DNA of 7,244 nt from Helicobacteraceae bacterium (GCA_015489055.1 WFMO01000127.1:1-7244); one strand, 5' to 3'. Positions 1 through 6,847 are shown, numbered from the stretch's first letter. Notes: generated by a model from the letters alone, not told the origin. Made by a program: numbers and translations.

Positions 1-119
1 AGACGCAACTGTCCATGAGCGGATGGGTGCTGGGGTCCAAAGTTTAAAATAGCTTCATTATCTTCACGCTCAAATGTTATATTTTCAAAAAACGGTCTTA
101 ATCTATTTGGTTGCTGCAT
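1..119 (-). CDS. nuoD: NADH-quinone oxidoreductase subunit D, N-terminal fragment
   Basis: This is the start of the 49-kDa-type subunit of complex I, which with NuoB and NuoC forms the hydrophilic connecting module near the quinone site. Only 39 codons lie in the window; the gene runs off the left edge. The translation begins [20 protein letters not shown] and reaches [15 protein letters not shown], the highly conserved NuoD N-terminal signature (GPQHPSAHG) that contributes to the quinone-binding region in this family. The ATG at 119-117 lies only 6 bases after the nuoC stop, so the gene is surely co-transcribed and probably translated by ribosomes finishing nuoC; the upstream purine-rich stretch (AGGTAGTAG) is only a modest ribosome binding site. 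The separate NuoD form is indicated because NuoC ends in its own stop codon, unlike the fused NuoCD of E. coli. Identity is very secure; the rest of the protein cannot be assessed. Confidence 0.95.
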   Translation of the reverse strand, partial: MQQPNRLRPFFENITFEREDNEAILNFGPQHPSAHGQLR

Positions 120-125
120 ATTCTA

Positions 126-932
126 CTACCTATCTCTATCTGTAATAATTGTAGATTTATTTTCATCAAACTTATCTATCATAAACACGCCGCCCTCTTC
201 TTGATAGGCTAAAGGCTGTTTTGGTTCATTGCCTGTAATTTTTGTTCCTTTTGGAACTTCATGACCTAATCGTGCAAAGCGCTCGCTATCATACCTGTCA
301 ACTCTGGCGGTATCGCGAATCTCAGGACCTATAATTTCTCGCGCCTCTTTACCGTAAATCTTATCTACCTCATACCATGCGGCAAACTCGTCACCCTCCA
401 GCGGATAAGTTTTAAGTAACGGATAGCCTTCCCAATCATATGGCATTAAAATACGTTTTAAAAATGGATGATTATTTGCTTTTATCCCAAACATATCATA
501 CATTTCTCTTTCAGACCAATCAGCGCTGCGAAAGAGCTTTTCAACGCTATTGATTGCTTCATCTTTATCTATAAAACATTTTATGCGAATACGTTTTCTT
601 TTTTCCATTGATAATAATTGATAAAAAATCTCAAACTGATTTTGTTTAGCCAACCAGTCAATAGCACTCATTTCAGAGAGCTGTGTATAATCCAGTTTAT
701 CCCGCAATAACTCCAAAACTTTATAATTATCGCTTGCATTAATATACACGACCATCTGTCCTATTTGGATATAGGCATCATGAATTGTAAAGTTTTCTTT
801 TAAGACGGACAAATCAGAAGCGAAAACCTCATCACTACCGACATCTTGTTTTGGTACCTGTGGAGATACATAAAATCTATCTGTATAATAAGGCTTCGCT
901 TGTACATCATCTTTAGGTTTGTAAGTTCTCAT
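126..932 (-). CDS. nuoC: NADH-quinone oxidoreductase subunit C (30-kDa subunit)
   Basis: This is a peripheral-arm subunit of complex I that packs against NuoB and NuoD; it carries no cofactor. The 268-residue protein has the 30-kDa-subunit domain at about residues 45-180. The family signature runs from W139 through ERE (141-143), MYDMFGI (144-150), HP (155-156), RILMPYDW (160-167) and PLLKTYP (171-177). In E. coli and mitochondria the last motif is typically PLRKDYP, so the Arg and Asp are replaced here. After the domain there is an additional charged segment of about 85 residues ([15 protein letters not shown] onward) that the shorter family members lack; as I recall, NuoC of Campylobacter and Helicobacter is similarly long. 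The ATG at 932-930 directly abuts the nuoB stop codon, and AGAGGT at 946-941 provides a ribosome binding site at normal spacing. It is third in the nuoABCD cluster. Confidence 0.95.
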   Translation of the reverse strand: MRTYKPKDDVQAKPYYTDRFYVSPQVPKQDVGSDEVFASDLSVLKENFTIHDAYIQIGQMVVYINASDNYKVLELLRDKLDYTQLSEMSAIDWLAKQNQFEIFYQLLSMEKRKRIRIKCFIDKDEAINSVEKLFRSADWSEREMYDMFGIKANNHPFLKRILMPYDWEGYPLLKTYPLEGDEFAAWYEVDKIYGKEAREIIGPEIRDTARVDRYDSERFARLGHEVPKGTKITGNEPKQPLAYQEEGGVFMIDKFDENKSTIITDRDR

Positions 933-1442
933 CTATATCAACCTCTTTTTCACTTGTGATTTATCTGCTTTTTGAGCTCTTATCTTTTTTTGCAGCAACA
1001 TAACGCCATACTGCAGTGTCTCAGGACGCGGTGCGCAACCTGGCAGGTATAAATCAACAGGAATTATCCTATCAACACCTTGAACGGTAGAGTAAGTGTT
1101 AAACATGCCACCTGTATTTGCGCAAGAACCCATAGAAATAACCCATCTAGGTTCTGCCATTTGGTCATATAGTCTTTTAATAAATTCGGCATGTTTTTTT
1201 GTTAGTGTTCCAGCAACTATCATAACATCAGACTGCCTTGGAGAAGCTCTAAATATCGTACCGTATCTATCAAAATCAAAACGAGAAGCACCCGATGCCA
1301 TCATCTCTATACCACAGCACGCAAGACCGTATGTAAGCGCCCATATTGAATTGGACCGTCCCCAGTTTACAACTTTGTCAATCGTTGTAAGTGCAACAGG
1401 CAAGCCGCCGTCTTGTGAATAATTTACTTTATGCTGTGCCAT
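933..1442 (-). CDS. nuoB: NADH-quinone oxidoreductase subunit B (N2 cluster subunit)
   Basis: NuoB holds the terminal [4Fe-4S] cluster N2, which hands electrons to quinone in complex I. The chosen protein has 169 residues and carries the tandem cysteines C42-C43 in [11 protein letters not shown]107 in GSCANTGG and C136 in PGCAPRPE: the complete N2 ligand set in canonical order. The open frame continues upstream to a TTG at 1526, adding 28 residues ([10 protein letters not shown]...), but those codons lie inside nuoA and have no family counterpart. The ATG at 1442-1440 is preceded by AAGGAG at 7 bases and gives the normal NuoB start ([15 protein letters not shown]). With this start the gene overlaps the end of nuoA by 19 bases, and its stop is immediately followed by the nuoC ATG, so translational coupling is likely. 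The C-terminal tail is short and basic (KKRLI). Function and start are both secure. Confidence 0.97.
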   Translation of the reverse strand: MAQHKVNYSQDGGLPVALTTIDKVVNWGRSNSIWALTYGLACCGIEMMASGASRFDFDRYGTIFRASPRQSDVMIVAGTLTKKHAEFIKRLYDQMAEPRWVISMGSCANTGGMFNTYSTVQGVDRIIPVDLYLPGCAPRPETLQYGVMLLQKKIRAQKADKSQVKKRLI

Positions 1443-1813
1443 TGTAGGGCTCCTTTTCTCCAAGCGTATATAAAACCGATTGCCAATAAAACTATAAAAC
1501 CTATCATCTCCGTAAAACCAAACCAACCAAGATATTTAAAATCAACCGCCCAAGGAAACATAAAGACTATCTCTACGTCAAAAAGTATAAAAAGCAAGGC
1601 AAATAGATAAAATTGCGGTGACAGCTTATTTGGCTGTTTTGTAACCTCAGGCCCACATTCATAGATAGAGAGCTTTATCTTTTCCGTATCTTTAGACGCT
1701 AAAAAATGACTAACAAAATGTGCCATTTTTGTAGTTAAAGTAAAAGCACCGAAAGTTAATACAAATAATAAAAATGCACCTAGATATGCGTGCGCATGAT
1801 ATATATGCTCCAT
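1424..1813 (-). CDS. nuoA: NADH-quinone oxidoreductase subunit A (membrane subunit)
   Basis: NuoA is a small membrane subunit of complex I lying near the quinone channel, where the membrane and peripheral arms meet. The 129-residue protein has the expected three transmembrane helices at roughly residues 9-28, 67-88 and 99-118. Between the first two is a hydrophilic loop with the family hallmark YECG (51-54), and in the second helix the conserved acidic pair D79/E81 sits in [12 protein letters not shown] (78-89). The open frame extends upstream to a TTG at 1864 (17 more residues, MFSIIEIRVNNNINGDY), but the ATG at 1813 follows a GGGGAC purine stretch and matches the usual NuoA length, so I use it. 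The stop lies 19 bases inside nuoB. It is the first gene of the nuo cluster and so the likely entry point for transcription from the 230-base upstream region. Confidence 0.95.
   Translation of the reverse strand: MEHIYHAHAYLGAFLLFVLTFGAFTLTTKMAHFVSHFLASKDTEKIKLSIYECGPEVTKQPNKLSPQFYLFALLFILFDVEIVFMFPWAVDFKYLGWFGFTEMIGFIVLLAIGFIYAWRKGALQWHSIK
1450..1455 (-). promoter_or_regulatory. nuoB: Ribosome binding site that fixes the nuoB start
   Basis: AAGGAG on the minus strand lies inside the 3' end of nuoA, 7 bases before the ATG at 1442. It is a near-perfect Shine-Dalgarno sequence at ideal spacing and is the reason for rejecting the longer TTG-initiated form of NuoB. Confidence 0.85.
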
Positions 1814-1878
1814 GTAGTCCCCATTTATGTTATTGTTTACTCTAATCTCGATAATACTGAACAAAGTATAAAAACCCG

Positions 1879-1886
1879 CTTATATA
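1879..1886 (-). promoter_or_regulatory. Candidate -10 element for the nuo operon
   Basis: On the minus strand the stretch TATATAAG lies about 65 bases upstream of the nuoA ATG and resembles a sigma-70 -10 box. The bases before it are AT-rich with a T-rich run at 1912-1920, but no convincing -35 is present, which is common in Campylobacterota promoters. A second weak -10 (TATACT) lies at 1870-1865. Which one is used, if either, cannot be decided by reading. Confidence 0.3.
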
Positions 1887-1966
1887 ATTTTGCTACAAGC
1901 TAAACATCATCGAAAAAATAATTTGCATTACTATAACAAAATAAATATTAAATAAATAAGTAATCT

Positions 1967-1987
1967 CATAGTTCTATCTAAACTATG
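1967..1987. repeat. 7-base perfect inverted repeat (CATAGTT / AACTATG)
   Basis: CATAGTT (1967-1973) and AACTATG (1981-1987) are perfect complements separated by 7 bases. The stem has only two G-C pairs and no following T-run, so it is a poor intrinsic terminator in either direction. Its right arm overlaps the first TATGTTACAAA repeat, so the two structures would be mutually exclusive in RNA. Confidence 0.5.
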
Positions 1988-2043
1988 TTACAAATTGTAA
2001 TAGATATATATTTTATGTTACAAAAGTGTATCAACATGTAACA
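1984..2043. repeat. Repeated TGTTACA half-sites upstream of nuoA
   Basis: The 11-base word TATGTTACAAA occurs twice in direct orientation, at 1984-1994 and 2014-2024, exactly 30 bases apart (about three helical turns). Inverted copies follow each: TGTAATA at 1996-2002 (one mismatch) and TGTAACA at 2037-2043 (exact). The first pair contains the 13-base palindrome TTACAAATTGTAA (1989-2001, odd central base); the second pair is separated by 14 bases and ends at the base before the stop codon of the AAA+ gene. The arrangement looks like tandem operator sites for a dimeric regulator, or alternatively a weak stem-loop after the AAA+ gene; there is no U-tract to support a terminator. The repeats are directly visible; the regulatory role is inferred. 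Confidence 0.6.
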
Positions 2044-3777
2044 CTATTTTATAAATCCCATCAATCTTTCATTATCAAAGTTACCGGACTGCTCTTTTTG
2101 AATCTGCGCCTTAAATTCATCTAGTGTAAAGATCGGATTCTCTTTAACTGCCACACTGTAAGCGGTATTTTTGATAATTAGGCTTATCTGCCCTCCGGTT
2201 AATTGATATTTAACAAGCTCATCAACGCTAAACGTATCTTCAAAATCTGCATTTTTAGGTAGCATCATCTGCCACAATTGGCGTCTTTGTTTTTCGTCCG
2301 GCTTTTTAAATTCTATTTTGTAATTAAAACGTCTTGAAAAGGCGGTATCAATATTTTCAAGAAGATTTGTCGTAGCAATCAAAATACCCTTAAAGCTTTC
2401 TATCTGCTCTAAAAATATATTTTGCATCTGGTTATGCATCTGCTCAACTCCACTGCCCGCTCCGCTTGTTCTGGCACTCAAAAACTGATCTGCTTCATTT
2501 AATAAAAGTATCGGTTCAGTTTTTGATTTAGCAACCAGATCATAATATGTATCAAAAATCTTACGTACATTTTTCTCACTCTCGCCGACATACATGGAGA
2601 GTATTTTAGAACAGTCAAAGCTTAAAACCTGTCGTTTTAAAGTTTTTCCAAGTGAATAAGATGTAAGCGTTTTACCCGTACCTGGGGGTCCGTAAAAGAT
2701 TATGCGAGCATCAATACCGCTTTTTTTATCTTTGATACCCCATGCAACAAGTCTTGCTACAACATCTTTATCCACCTGTTTAATCAAAGCTTGGAGCGTT
2801 GCTTTTGTTTTGGCATGCAATACCACGTCATCTAGTGTCGTCTCAGGATCTACGAGTTCAAAAATCTCCTGCTCTTTAATAAGCGTATCTAGCTTTAATT
2901 TGATAGCTTTTTTCTTTTTTTGAGGATGGATAATCGACTGCAATACCTCCTCAGAGATAAAAAATGACCTTGCAATCCCTCCAAACGGGTTAAGCAGTTC
3001 TTCATAATCCATAATGCCACTGCCAATAAGCCTGGAGCCCTCTTCAAGCAATGATCTGTTTTTTATACGCTCATATTCATCAGTTGATATCAAATCAATC
3101 AAAGTATTCATATCTCTTAGTGAAACTTCTGATGAACCATACTCTTCACGTAAAAGAGCTAAAAATAGTATCTCTTCTTTTGTATCAAGCTTCTTTTGCT
3201 TAAAAAATTTATTCAGCGCTATATCATCTTTCGTTTGAGCAATTCTATCGGATATTCTTGTTTCTAAAAGTTTTAGTTTACTGCCAATTCTATCAATACC
3301 CAATGAATTTTCATGAACATTATGTCTTATAGCGCTCATCTTCTGATAAAGTTCAATGCGATAAAACTGATCTTGCAAATACTCTAAATGATCCGTATAA
3401 GGTTTTATGGCCGGCAACTCAACATCCAAACTACCCTCTTCTAAAACTTTCAAAAATGATGATGTAAGAGCCACCACGCTATTTAGCAGTTCAAGCATTG
3501 TGGCATCTGCAATCTTGATTGGCGTAAATGTTTTTTGATGCAGCCATCCTAGCTCTAATAACTCTTTTACCTCTTGCAGATGATACAGGTATTCATATTC
3601 CTGCTCGCCATAAATATCTTGCATAATCTCTAAAACAATAATTTCCTCACTGCCTTGTATATATCTTTTGCTCATATATTGGAGAATTTTTGCTTCATCT
3701 GTGCTGCATTTTAACTGCGGATACAAAACAGTTGTCTGCACATCTTTTGTTTCAATAAAATCGATTACATTTTTCAA
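2044..3777 (-). CDS. AAA+ family ATPase of unknown function, with long N-terminal region
   Basis: A 577-residue protein with a C-terminal classic AAA ATPase domain (about residues 310-560). Visible motifs are Walker A GPPGTGKT (363-370), an aromatic pore-loop-like YVGESEKN (396-403), Walker B region ILLLNEAD (423-430), sensor 1 Asn471 in IATTN, the two arginines R482/R483 of the second region of homology (FSRRFNYKIEF) and LTGGQ (527-531) leading into the small helical lid. The pore loop and arginine fingers suggest a hexameric protein-remodelling machine; I see no protease domain. Walker B has Asn427 where most AAA proteins have Asp, while catalytic Glu428 is kept. Residues 1-310 are mostly helical and charged, match no domain I recognise, and may recruit the substrate. 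The start codon is TTG at 3777, overlapping the preceding ligase stop (TTGA), with a purine-rich AAGGAAGAAG upstream; the next in-frame Met is residue 35. The client protein is unknown; link to the ligase is inference from coupling. Confidence 0.85.
   Translation of the reverse strand: MKNVIDFIETKDVQTTVLYPQLKCSTDEAKILQYMSKRYIQGSEEIIVLEIMQDIYGEQEYEYLYHLQEVKELLELGWLHQKTFTPIKIADATMLELLNSVVALTSSFLKVLEEGSLDVELPAIKPYTDHLEYLQDQFYRIELYQKMSAIRHNVHENSLGIDRIGSKLKLLETRISDRIAQTKDDIALNKFFKQKKLDTKEEILFLALLREEYGSSEVSLRDMNTLIDLISTDEYERIKNRSLLEEGSRLIGSGIMDYEELLNPFGGIARSFFISEEVLQSIIHPQKKKKAIKLKLDTLIKEQEIFELVDPETTLDDVVLHAKTKATLQALIKQVDKDVVARLVAWGIKDKKSGIDARIIFYGPPGTGKTLTSYSLGKTLKRQVLSFDCSKILSMYVGESEKNVRKIFDTYYDLVAKSKTEPILLLNEADQFLSARTSGAGSGVEQMHNQMQNIFLEQIESFKGILIATTNLLENIDTAFSRRFNYKIEFKKPDEKQRRQLWQMMLPKNADFEDTFSVDELVKYQLTGGQISLIIKNTAYSVAVKENPIFTLDEFKAQIQKEQSGNFDNERLMGFIK
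3774..3777 (-). other. 4-base TTGA stop/start overlap coupling ligase and AAA+ gene
   Basis: The ligase stop TGA (3776-3774) shares bases with the proposed TTG start of the AAA+ gene (3777-3775). A purine-rich stretch AAGGAAGAAG (3794-3785) lies inside the ligase 3' end. This is the classic layout for termination-reinitiation coupling, although the initiator is the weak TTG rather than ATG. Confidence 0.65.
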
Positions 3778-5348
3778 ATTTGTTCTTCTTCCTTAATCTG
3801 TTCTTTTAGTACCCGTTTTAACACTTTTCCCGTTGCTGTTTTAGGAAGATTATCTACAAAATGCACTGCTCTTGGTATCTTAAAATTAGCTAACTTGTCT
3901 TTTAGATCGTTCTTAACTCGCAACTGGGTTATTGATTTTCTATCAACATTATCTTCAAGTTCAACAAATGCGACAGGTACTTCACCGTTTTTTGAATCTT
4001 TTTTACCGACAACGGCAGATGTTTTTATATATGGTAGATGAGTAAGCGCCTCTTCTATCTGACGAGGGTAAATATTTATACCTTTTGAAATTATCAAGTC
4101 TTTAATACGGTCAACTATATAAATAAAGCCGTCTTCATCCATTTTGCCCATATCTCCGGTTTTGAGCCAACCGTTACAAATCGTCTCTTTGGTTTTCTCT
4201 TCATTATTTAAATATCCCATCATAACGCAATCACCATGCACTATAATCTCACCGGTTTCCCCTCGTGGCACTTCAACCATATCTTCATTAACTATCTTAA
4301 CTTCATACCCGGGTAAAGGTTTGCCTATGGAATATGGGCGCTGATGCTCCAATGTGTTTACGCTGACACCCGGTGAGCATTCGCTAAGACCATACCCCTC
4401 TAGCATCTTAGCGCGTTTAAAAACTCGTGTATATTTATTTAAAGTATCTTCACTTAGTGCCGATGCGCCTGATATAAACAAGCGAATAGAATTAAACCAA
4501 AGAAAATACCATGGCAATTTAGCACGAATAAGAGCATTATATACATCCGGAACACCTAAAAATACCGTTACTCTCTTTAAAAGAGTCTGTTTTAAGATAT
4601 TGCTAAAAGGATGCAGTTTTTTAATAATAAGTATAGAAGAGTTGGTAAAAATCGGCAACATCGTCATAATAGTAAAAGTAAAAGCATGAAACATAGGCAG
4701 ATACACTATAAATCTATCTTTGGTAGTTACTTTAAAAAGCATGCTTCCGCTAATCATATTTGAAAAAATATTTCTATAACTAAGCATGGCACCCTTTGGG
4801 TTGCCGGTAGTGCCTGATGTGTAAAAAATAACCGCCAACTCATCTAAATTTTTATTTGCAGGTAAAACCGATGATTGACTCAATCCGTCTTGCATATCGC
4901 TAAAGAGTATATTGTACTCATCTAGTGCGGGAGCATCGTCAATCCATATAATTTTATCAAGCCCGGCTATCTCGCGTAATCCGCTTATCTCTTTTTTAAA
5001 TTTATCAGACGTTATCAAAAACTTGGCGCTGCAATCGTTTAGGATATATCTATACTCATCTTGTTTTAGCATGTTATTCAGCGGTACCGCAACAGCACCT
5101 AGTTTACAAATCGCAAAGACACTTACTATAAATTCATAACAGTTTGGAGCAATAATAGGAATCATATCCCCATCTTTAGTGCCCAAAGCATCTAAAAAAT
5201 ATGCAAACGCATCAACTTTTGCCAATAACTCTTTGTTTGATATATTTAAGTCATCTACCAATATAACTTTTTTATGAGGATTTGTATCGGCATTGTGTAC
5301 TAACATCTCGTAAAAATTTTTATATGGATACTTTAATGTTTCTACCAC
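3774..5348 (-). CDS. AMP-forming acyl-CoA ligase (fatty acid--CoA ligase-like)
   Basis: A 524-residue member of the adenylate-forming superfamily, which activates a carboxylic acid with ATP to an acyl-AMP and normally transfers it to CoA. The length is typical. All core motifs are present: the phosphate loop YTSGTTGNPKGAML (176-189), the A5 motif GYGLSE (318-323) that binds the adenylate, TGD with Asp399, the hinge DRIKDLIISKG (413-423), and the C-terminal PKTATGK with catalytic Lys508. It therefore looks fully active. The closest general resemblance is to medium/long-chain fatty acid CoA ligases; the substrate cannot be read from sequence. The start is GTG at 5348 with AAGGAA (5358-5353) just upstream. 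It lies 82 bases after nfo and overlaps the following AAA+ gene by 4 bases. It could supply activated fatty acids for membrane lipid synthesis or recycling, but this is inference. Confidence 0.88.
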   Translation of the reverse strand: MVETLKYPYKNFYEMLVHNADTNPHKKVILVDDLNISNKELLAKVDAFAYFLDALGTKDGDMIPIIAPNCYEFIVSVFAICKLGAVAVPLNNMLKQDEYRYILNDCSAKFLITSDKFKKEISGLREIAGLDKIIWIDDAPALDEYNILFSDMQDGLSQSSVLPANKNLDELAVIFYTSGTTGNPKGAMLSYRNIFSNMISGSMLFKVTTKDRFIVYLPMFHAFTFTIMTMLPIFTNSSILIIKKLHPFSNILKQTLLKRVTVFLGVPDVYNALIRAKLPWYFLWFNSIRLFISGASALSEDTLNKYTRVFKRAKMLEGYGLSECSPGVSVNTLEHQRPYSIGKPLPGYEVKIVNEDMVEVPRGETGEIIVHGDCVMMGYLNNEEKTKETICNGWLKTGDMGKMDEDGFIYIVDRIKDLIISKGINIYPRQIEEALTHLPYIKTSAVVGKKDSKNGEVPVAFVELEDNVDRKSITQLRVKNDLKDKLANFKIPRAVHFVDNLPKTATGKVLKRVLKEQIKEEEQI

Positions 5349-5352
5349 TTTG

Positions 5353-5358
5353 TTCCTT
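5353..5358 (-). promoter_or_regulatory. Ribosome binding site supporting the GTG start of the ligase
   Basis: AAGGAA on the minus strand, 4 bases before the GTG at 5348, supports initiation at this non-ATG codon. The encoded N-terminus (MVETLKYPYKNFYEML) also matches the usual start of the fold. Confidence 0.65.
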
Positions 5359-5397
5359 TTTTAGGTAATATCTTAACATTATTGCAACTTATCATAC

Positions 5398-5420
5398 AAA
5401 AAAAACGCTTAAGAACGCCT
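5398..5420 (-). terminator. Possible weak intrinsic terminator after nfo
   Basis: Eleven bases after the nfo stop, minus-strand AGGCGTT pairs with AGCGTTT around a CTTA loop (7 pairs, three of them G-U), followed by a run of T (eight in all, 5405-5398). The T-run is strong but the stem is weak. If it works only partly, nfo transcripts would read into the ligase gene. A TATGAT -10-like hexamer at 5396-5391 just after the T-run could give the ligase its own promoter, but no -35 is visible. Confidence 0.3.
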
Positions 5421-5430
5421 CTATAAATCA

Positions 5431-6276
5431 TCAGTCTTCTATTAAAGAGTACAACAGCTTAATCTCTTGTGGCCATAAGCTCTCATCTATAGTTTCTAAG
5501 ATAAGAGGAATATCATCCATTCTCTCGTCATTCATGATAAATCTAAATGCATCAAGCCCAATCTTGCCTTTGCCTATACTATCGTGTCTATCTACATGCG
5601 AACCAAGATCCGGTTTTGAATCATTTAGATGCATACCTCTTAGATACTTAAACCCTATTATACTTTCAAATTGTGCCATTGAGATATCATAAGCCTCGCG
5701 TGTTCTTATATCATAACCCGCTGTAAACATATGACATGTATCAATGCAGATACCGACTCTGCTTTTATCTTCAACTAAATCGATAATACGTGCTAAATGT
5801 TCAAACTTCCAACCAAGATTACTTCCTTGACCTGCCGTGTTTTCAAGCACCAAAGTAACACTTTTTGTTTTATCTAATGTTTTATTCATTCCATCTGCTA
5901 TGCGTCTTAGACACTCCTCTTCGCTTATCTGTTTAAGATGACTTCCTGGATGAAAATTTAGTCTGTCAAGACCCAAAATCTCACATCTTTGCACCTCATC
6001 TAAAAAAGCATTCATCGATTTATCCCGTTTTTCATTATCGGGATGACCTAGATTTATCAGATATGAATCATGTGGTAAAACATGGCATGGCAATATTCCG
6101 CTCTCATTTAAAAGCTCTTTAAACTTGTCGATATCTTTGCTTTGCAAAGGCTTTGCTTCCCATCTTCGCTGATTTTTTGTAAACATTGCGAAAGCTTTTG
6201 CGCCTATGGACTGCGCATTGATTATGGCATTATATACTCCGCCGCTTGTTGATGTATGTGCTCCTACGTATTTCAT
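5431..6276 (-). CDS. nfo: Endonuclease IV (AP endonuclease, base excision repair)
   Basis: Endonuclease IV cleaves the DNA backbone 5' to abasic sites and removes damaged 3' ends, using a three-zinc centre in a TIM-barrel fold. The 281-residue protein is close to the 285 residues of E. coli Nfo. All nine metal ligands are present, and by my count at the same residue numbers as in E. coli: H69, H109, E145, D179, H182, H216, D229, H231 and E261. They lie in the family motifs LPHD, NFHP, VLEN, CIDTCH, GMHLND, HVDRH and LILET. The N-terminus [13 protein letters not shown] is the family hallmark. The ATG at 6276 has AAGGAG (6286-6281) 4 bases upstream. The gene is divergent from the PAS gene across 67 bases that contain a long palindrome, so both may answer to one regulator. 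Protein looks intact and cytoplasmic. Confidence 0.97.
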   Translation of the reverse strand: MKYVGAHTSTSGGVYNAIINAQSIGAKAFAMFTKNQRRWEAKPLQSKDIDKFKELLNESGILPCHVLPHDSYLINLGHPDNEKRDKSMNAFLDEVQRCEILGLDRLNFHPGSHLKQISEEECLRRIADGMNKTLDKTKSVTLVLENTAGQGSNLGWKFEHLARIIDLVEDKSRVGICIDTCHMFTAGYDIRTREAYDISMAQFESIIGFKYLRGMHLNDSKPDLGSHVDRHDSIGKGKIGLDAFRFIMNDERMDDIPLILETIDESLWPQEIKLLYSLIED

Positions 6277-6296
6277 CTATCTCCTTTATGCCAAGA

Positions 6297-6331
6297 AAAG
6301 TTTTACTGAGATATAATCTTAGCAAAACTTT
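6297..6331. repeat. 35-base imperfect palindrome between nfo and the PAS gene
   Basis: The arms AAAGTTTTACTGAGAT (6297-6312) and ATCTTAGCAAAACTTT (6316-6331) are inverse complements at 14 of 16 positions, around a 3-base centre (ATA). The centre coincides with the TATAAT -10 box of the plus-strand promoter. This is far longer than expected by chance in a 67-base spacer. It is most simply an operator for a dimeric regulator that could control both divergent genes; a cruciform or RNA hairpin role is less likely because plus-strand transcription should start within its right arm. Confidence 0.75.
6312..6317 (+). promoter_or_regulatory. -10 box of the PAS/chemotaxis operon promoter
   Basis: A perfect TATAAT lies 26 bases before the PAS gene ATG, implying a leader of about 20 bases. 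No clear -35 is found at the expected distance (TGCCAA at 6289-6294). On the opposite strand the same bases read TATATC (6315-6310), which could serve as an overlapping -10 for nfo. The box sits at the centre of the 35-base palindrome, so a bound regulator would directly block polymerase. Confidence 0.5.
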
Positions 6332-6343
6332 ACGGAGAAACCA

Positions 6344-6847
6344 ATGCCAAAACAAACAGTGACAAATAATGAAGTTTTTTTTAAACAAGATGAGATGATT
6401 ATTTCTAAAACAGATACAAAAGGCAAAATCATCTATTGCAATACTGCTTTTATCAATATCAGCGGCTACAGCGAAGTTGAACTCTTAGGCAGACCTCACA
6501 ATATAGTAAGGCATCCTGACATGCCGCGCTGTATATACAAACTACTTTGGGATACCATCAAGGACAAGCAAGAGATTAATGCCTATGTAAAAAATCTCTG
6601 CAAAGACGGCTCGTTTTACTGGGTGTTGGCAAATGTTACGCCCTCATTTGACGATCATGATAAGATTATCGGATATTTTTCAGCAAGAAGAAAACCAAAA
6701 AAAGAAGCGGTCTTGTTTATTCAAGATATTTATAAACAACTCTTAGATATAGAAAAACATCGAAGCATGGACGATTCATACAAATTTTTACAAAATTTTA
6801 TAGAAAAAAAAGGAACCACTTATGAACAATTCATCCTCTCTATCTAA
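6344..6847 (+). CDS. Aer/CetB-like PAS domain redox sensor protein
   Basis: A 167-residue soluble protein made almost wholly of one PAS domain (about residues 12-118) followed by a charged helical tail (119-167). It closely resembles the N-terminal FAD-binding PAS domain of the E. coli aerotaxis receptor Aer: GYSEVELLGRPHNIVRHPDMP (41-61) parallels the Aer segment in which Arg, His and Asp are required for FAD binding; the equivalents here are R56, H57 and D59. FYWVLANVTP (91-100) is another shared motif. It should sense redox or electron-transport state through FAD and signal by protein contact. There is no transmembrane or output domain, so it needs a partner; the next gene, overlapping by 26 bases, encodes a membrane chemotaxis transducer. 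In Campylobacter jejuni the comparable stand-alone PAS proteins are CetB and CetC. CGGAGA (6333-6338) is the ribosome binding site. The assignment to Aer type is firm; the pairing is inferred. Confidence 0.88.
   Translation: MPKQTVTNNEVFFKQDEMIISKTDTKGKIIYCNTAFINISGYSEVELLGRPHNIVRHPDMPRCIYKLLWDTIKDKQEINAYVKNLCKDGSFYWVLANVTPSFDDHDKIIGYFSARRKPKKEAVLFIQDIYKQLLDIEKHRSMDDSYKFLQNFIEKKGTTYEQFILSI

Noticed and set aside
1096..1422. Plus-strand open frame of 108 codons
   Set aside because: It lies entirely antisense to nuoB, whose cysteine motifs prove the minus-strand reading; no family motif or ribosome binding site supports it.
1443..1526. 28-residue N-terminal extension of NuoB from an upstream TTG
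   Set aside because: The extra codons overlap nuoA, have no family counterpart, and the ATG at 1442 has a near-perfect ribosome binding site.
1814..1864. 17-residue N-terminal extension of NuoA from an upstream TTG
   Set aside because: No ribosome binding site precedes the TTG, and the ATG at 1813 gives the usual family length.
2016..2043. TGTTACA / TGTAACA stem-loop as an intrinsic terminator of the AAA+ gene
   Set aside because: The 7-pair stem has a 14-base loop, only two G-C pairs and no T-run on the 3' side of the transcript; a regulatory repeat is the better reading.
2702..3238. Two plus-strand open frames of 73 and 74 codons (2702-2923, 3014-3238)
   Set aside because: Both are antisense to the AAA+ gene, with Ser/Phe-rich low-complexity translations typical of shadow frames.
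3301..3315. HENSL in the AAA+ protein (residues 155-159) as a possible HExxH zinc protease motif
   Set aside because: The final His is absent (Leu instead) and the segment lies in a charged helical region far from any protease fold, so it is not an FtsH-like protease.
4144..5139. Three plus-strand open frames (4144-4344, 4354-4689, 4912-5139)
   Set aside because: All are antisense to the ligase gene, which has a full motif set; none has independent support.
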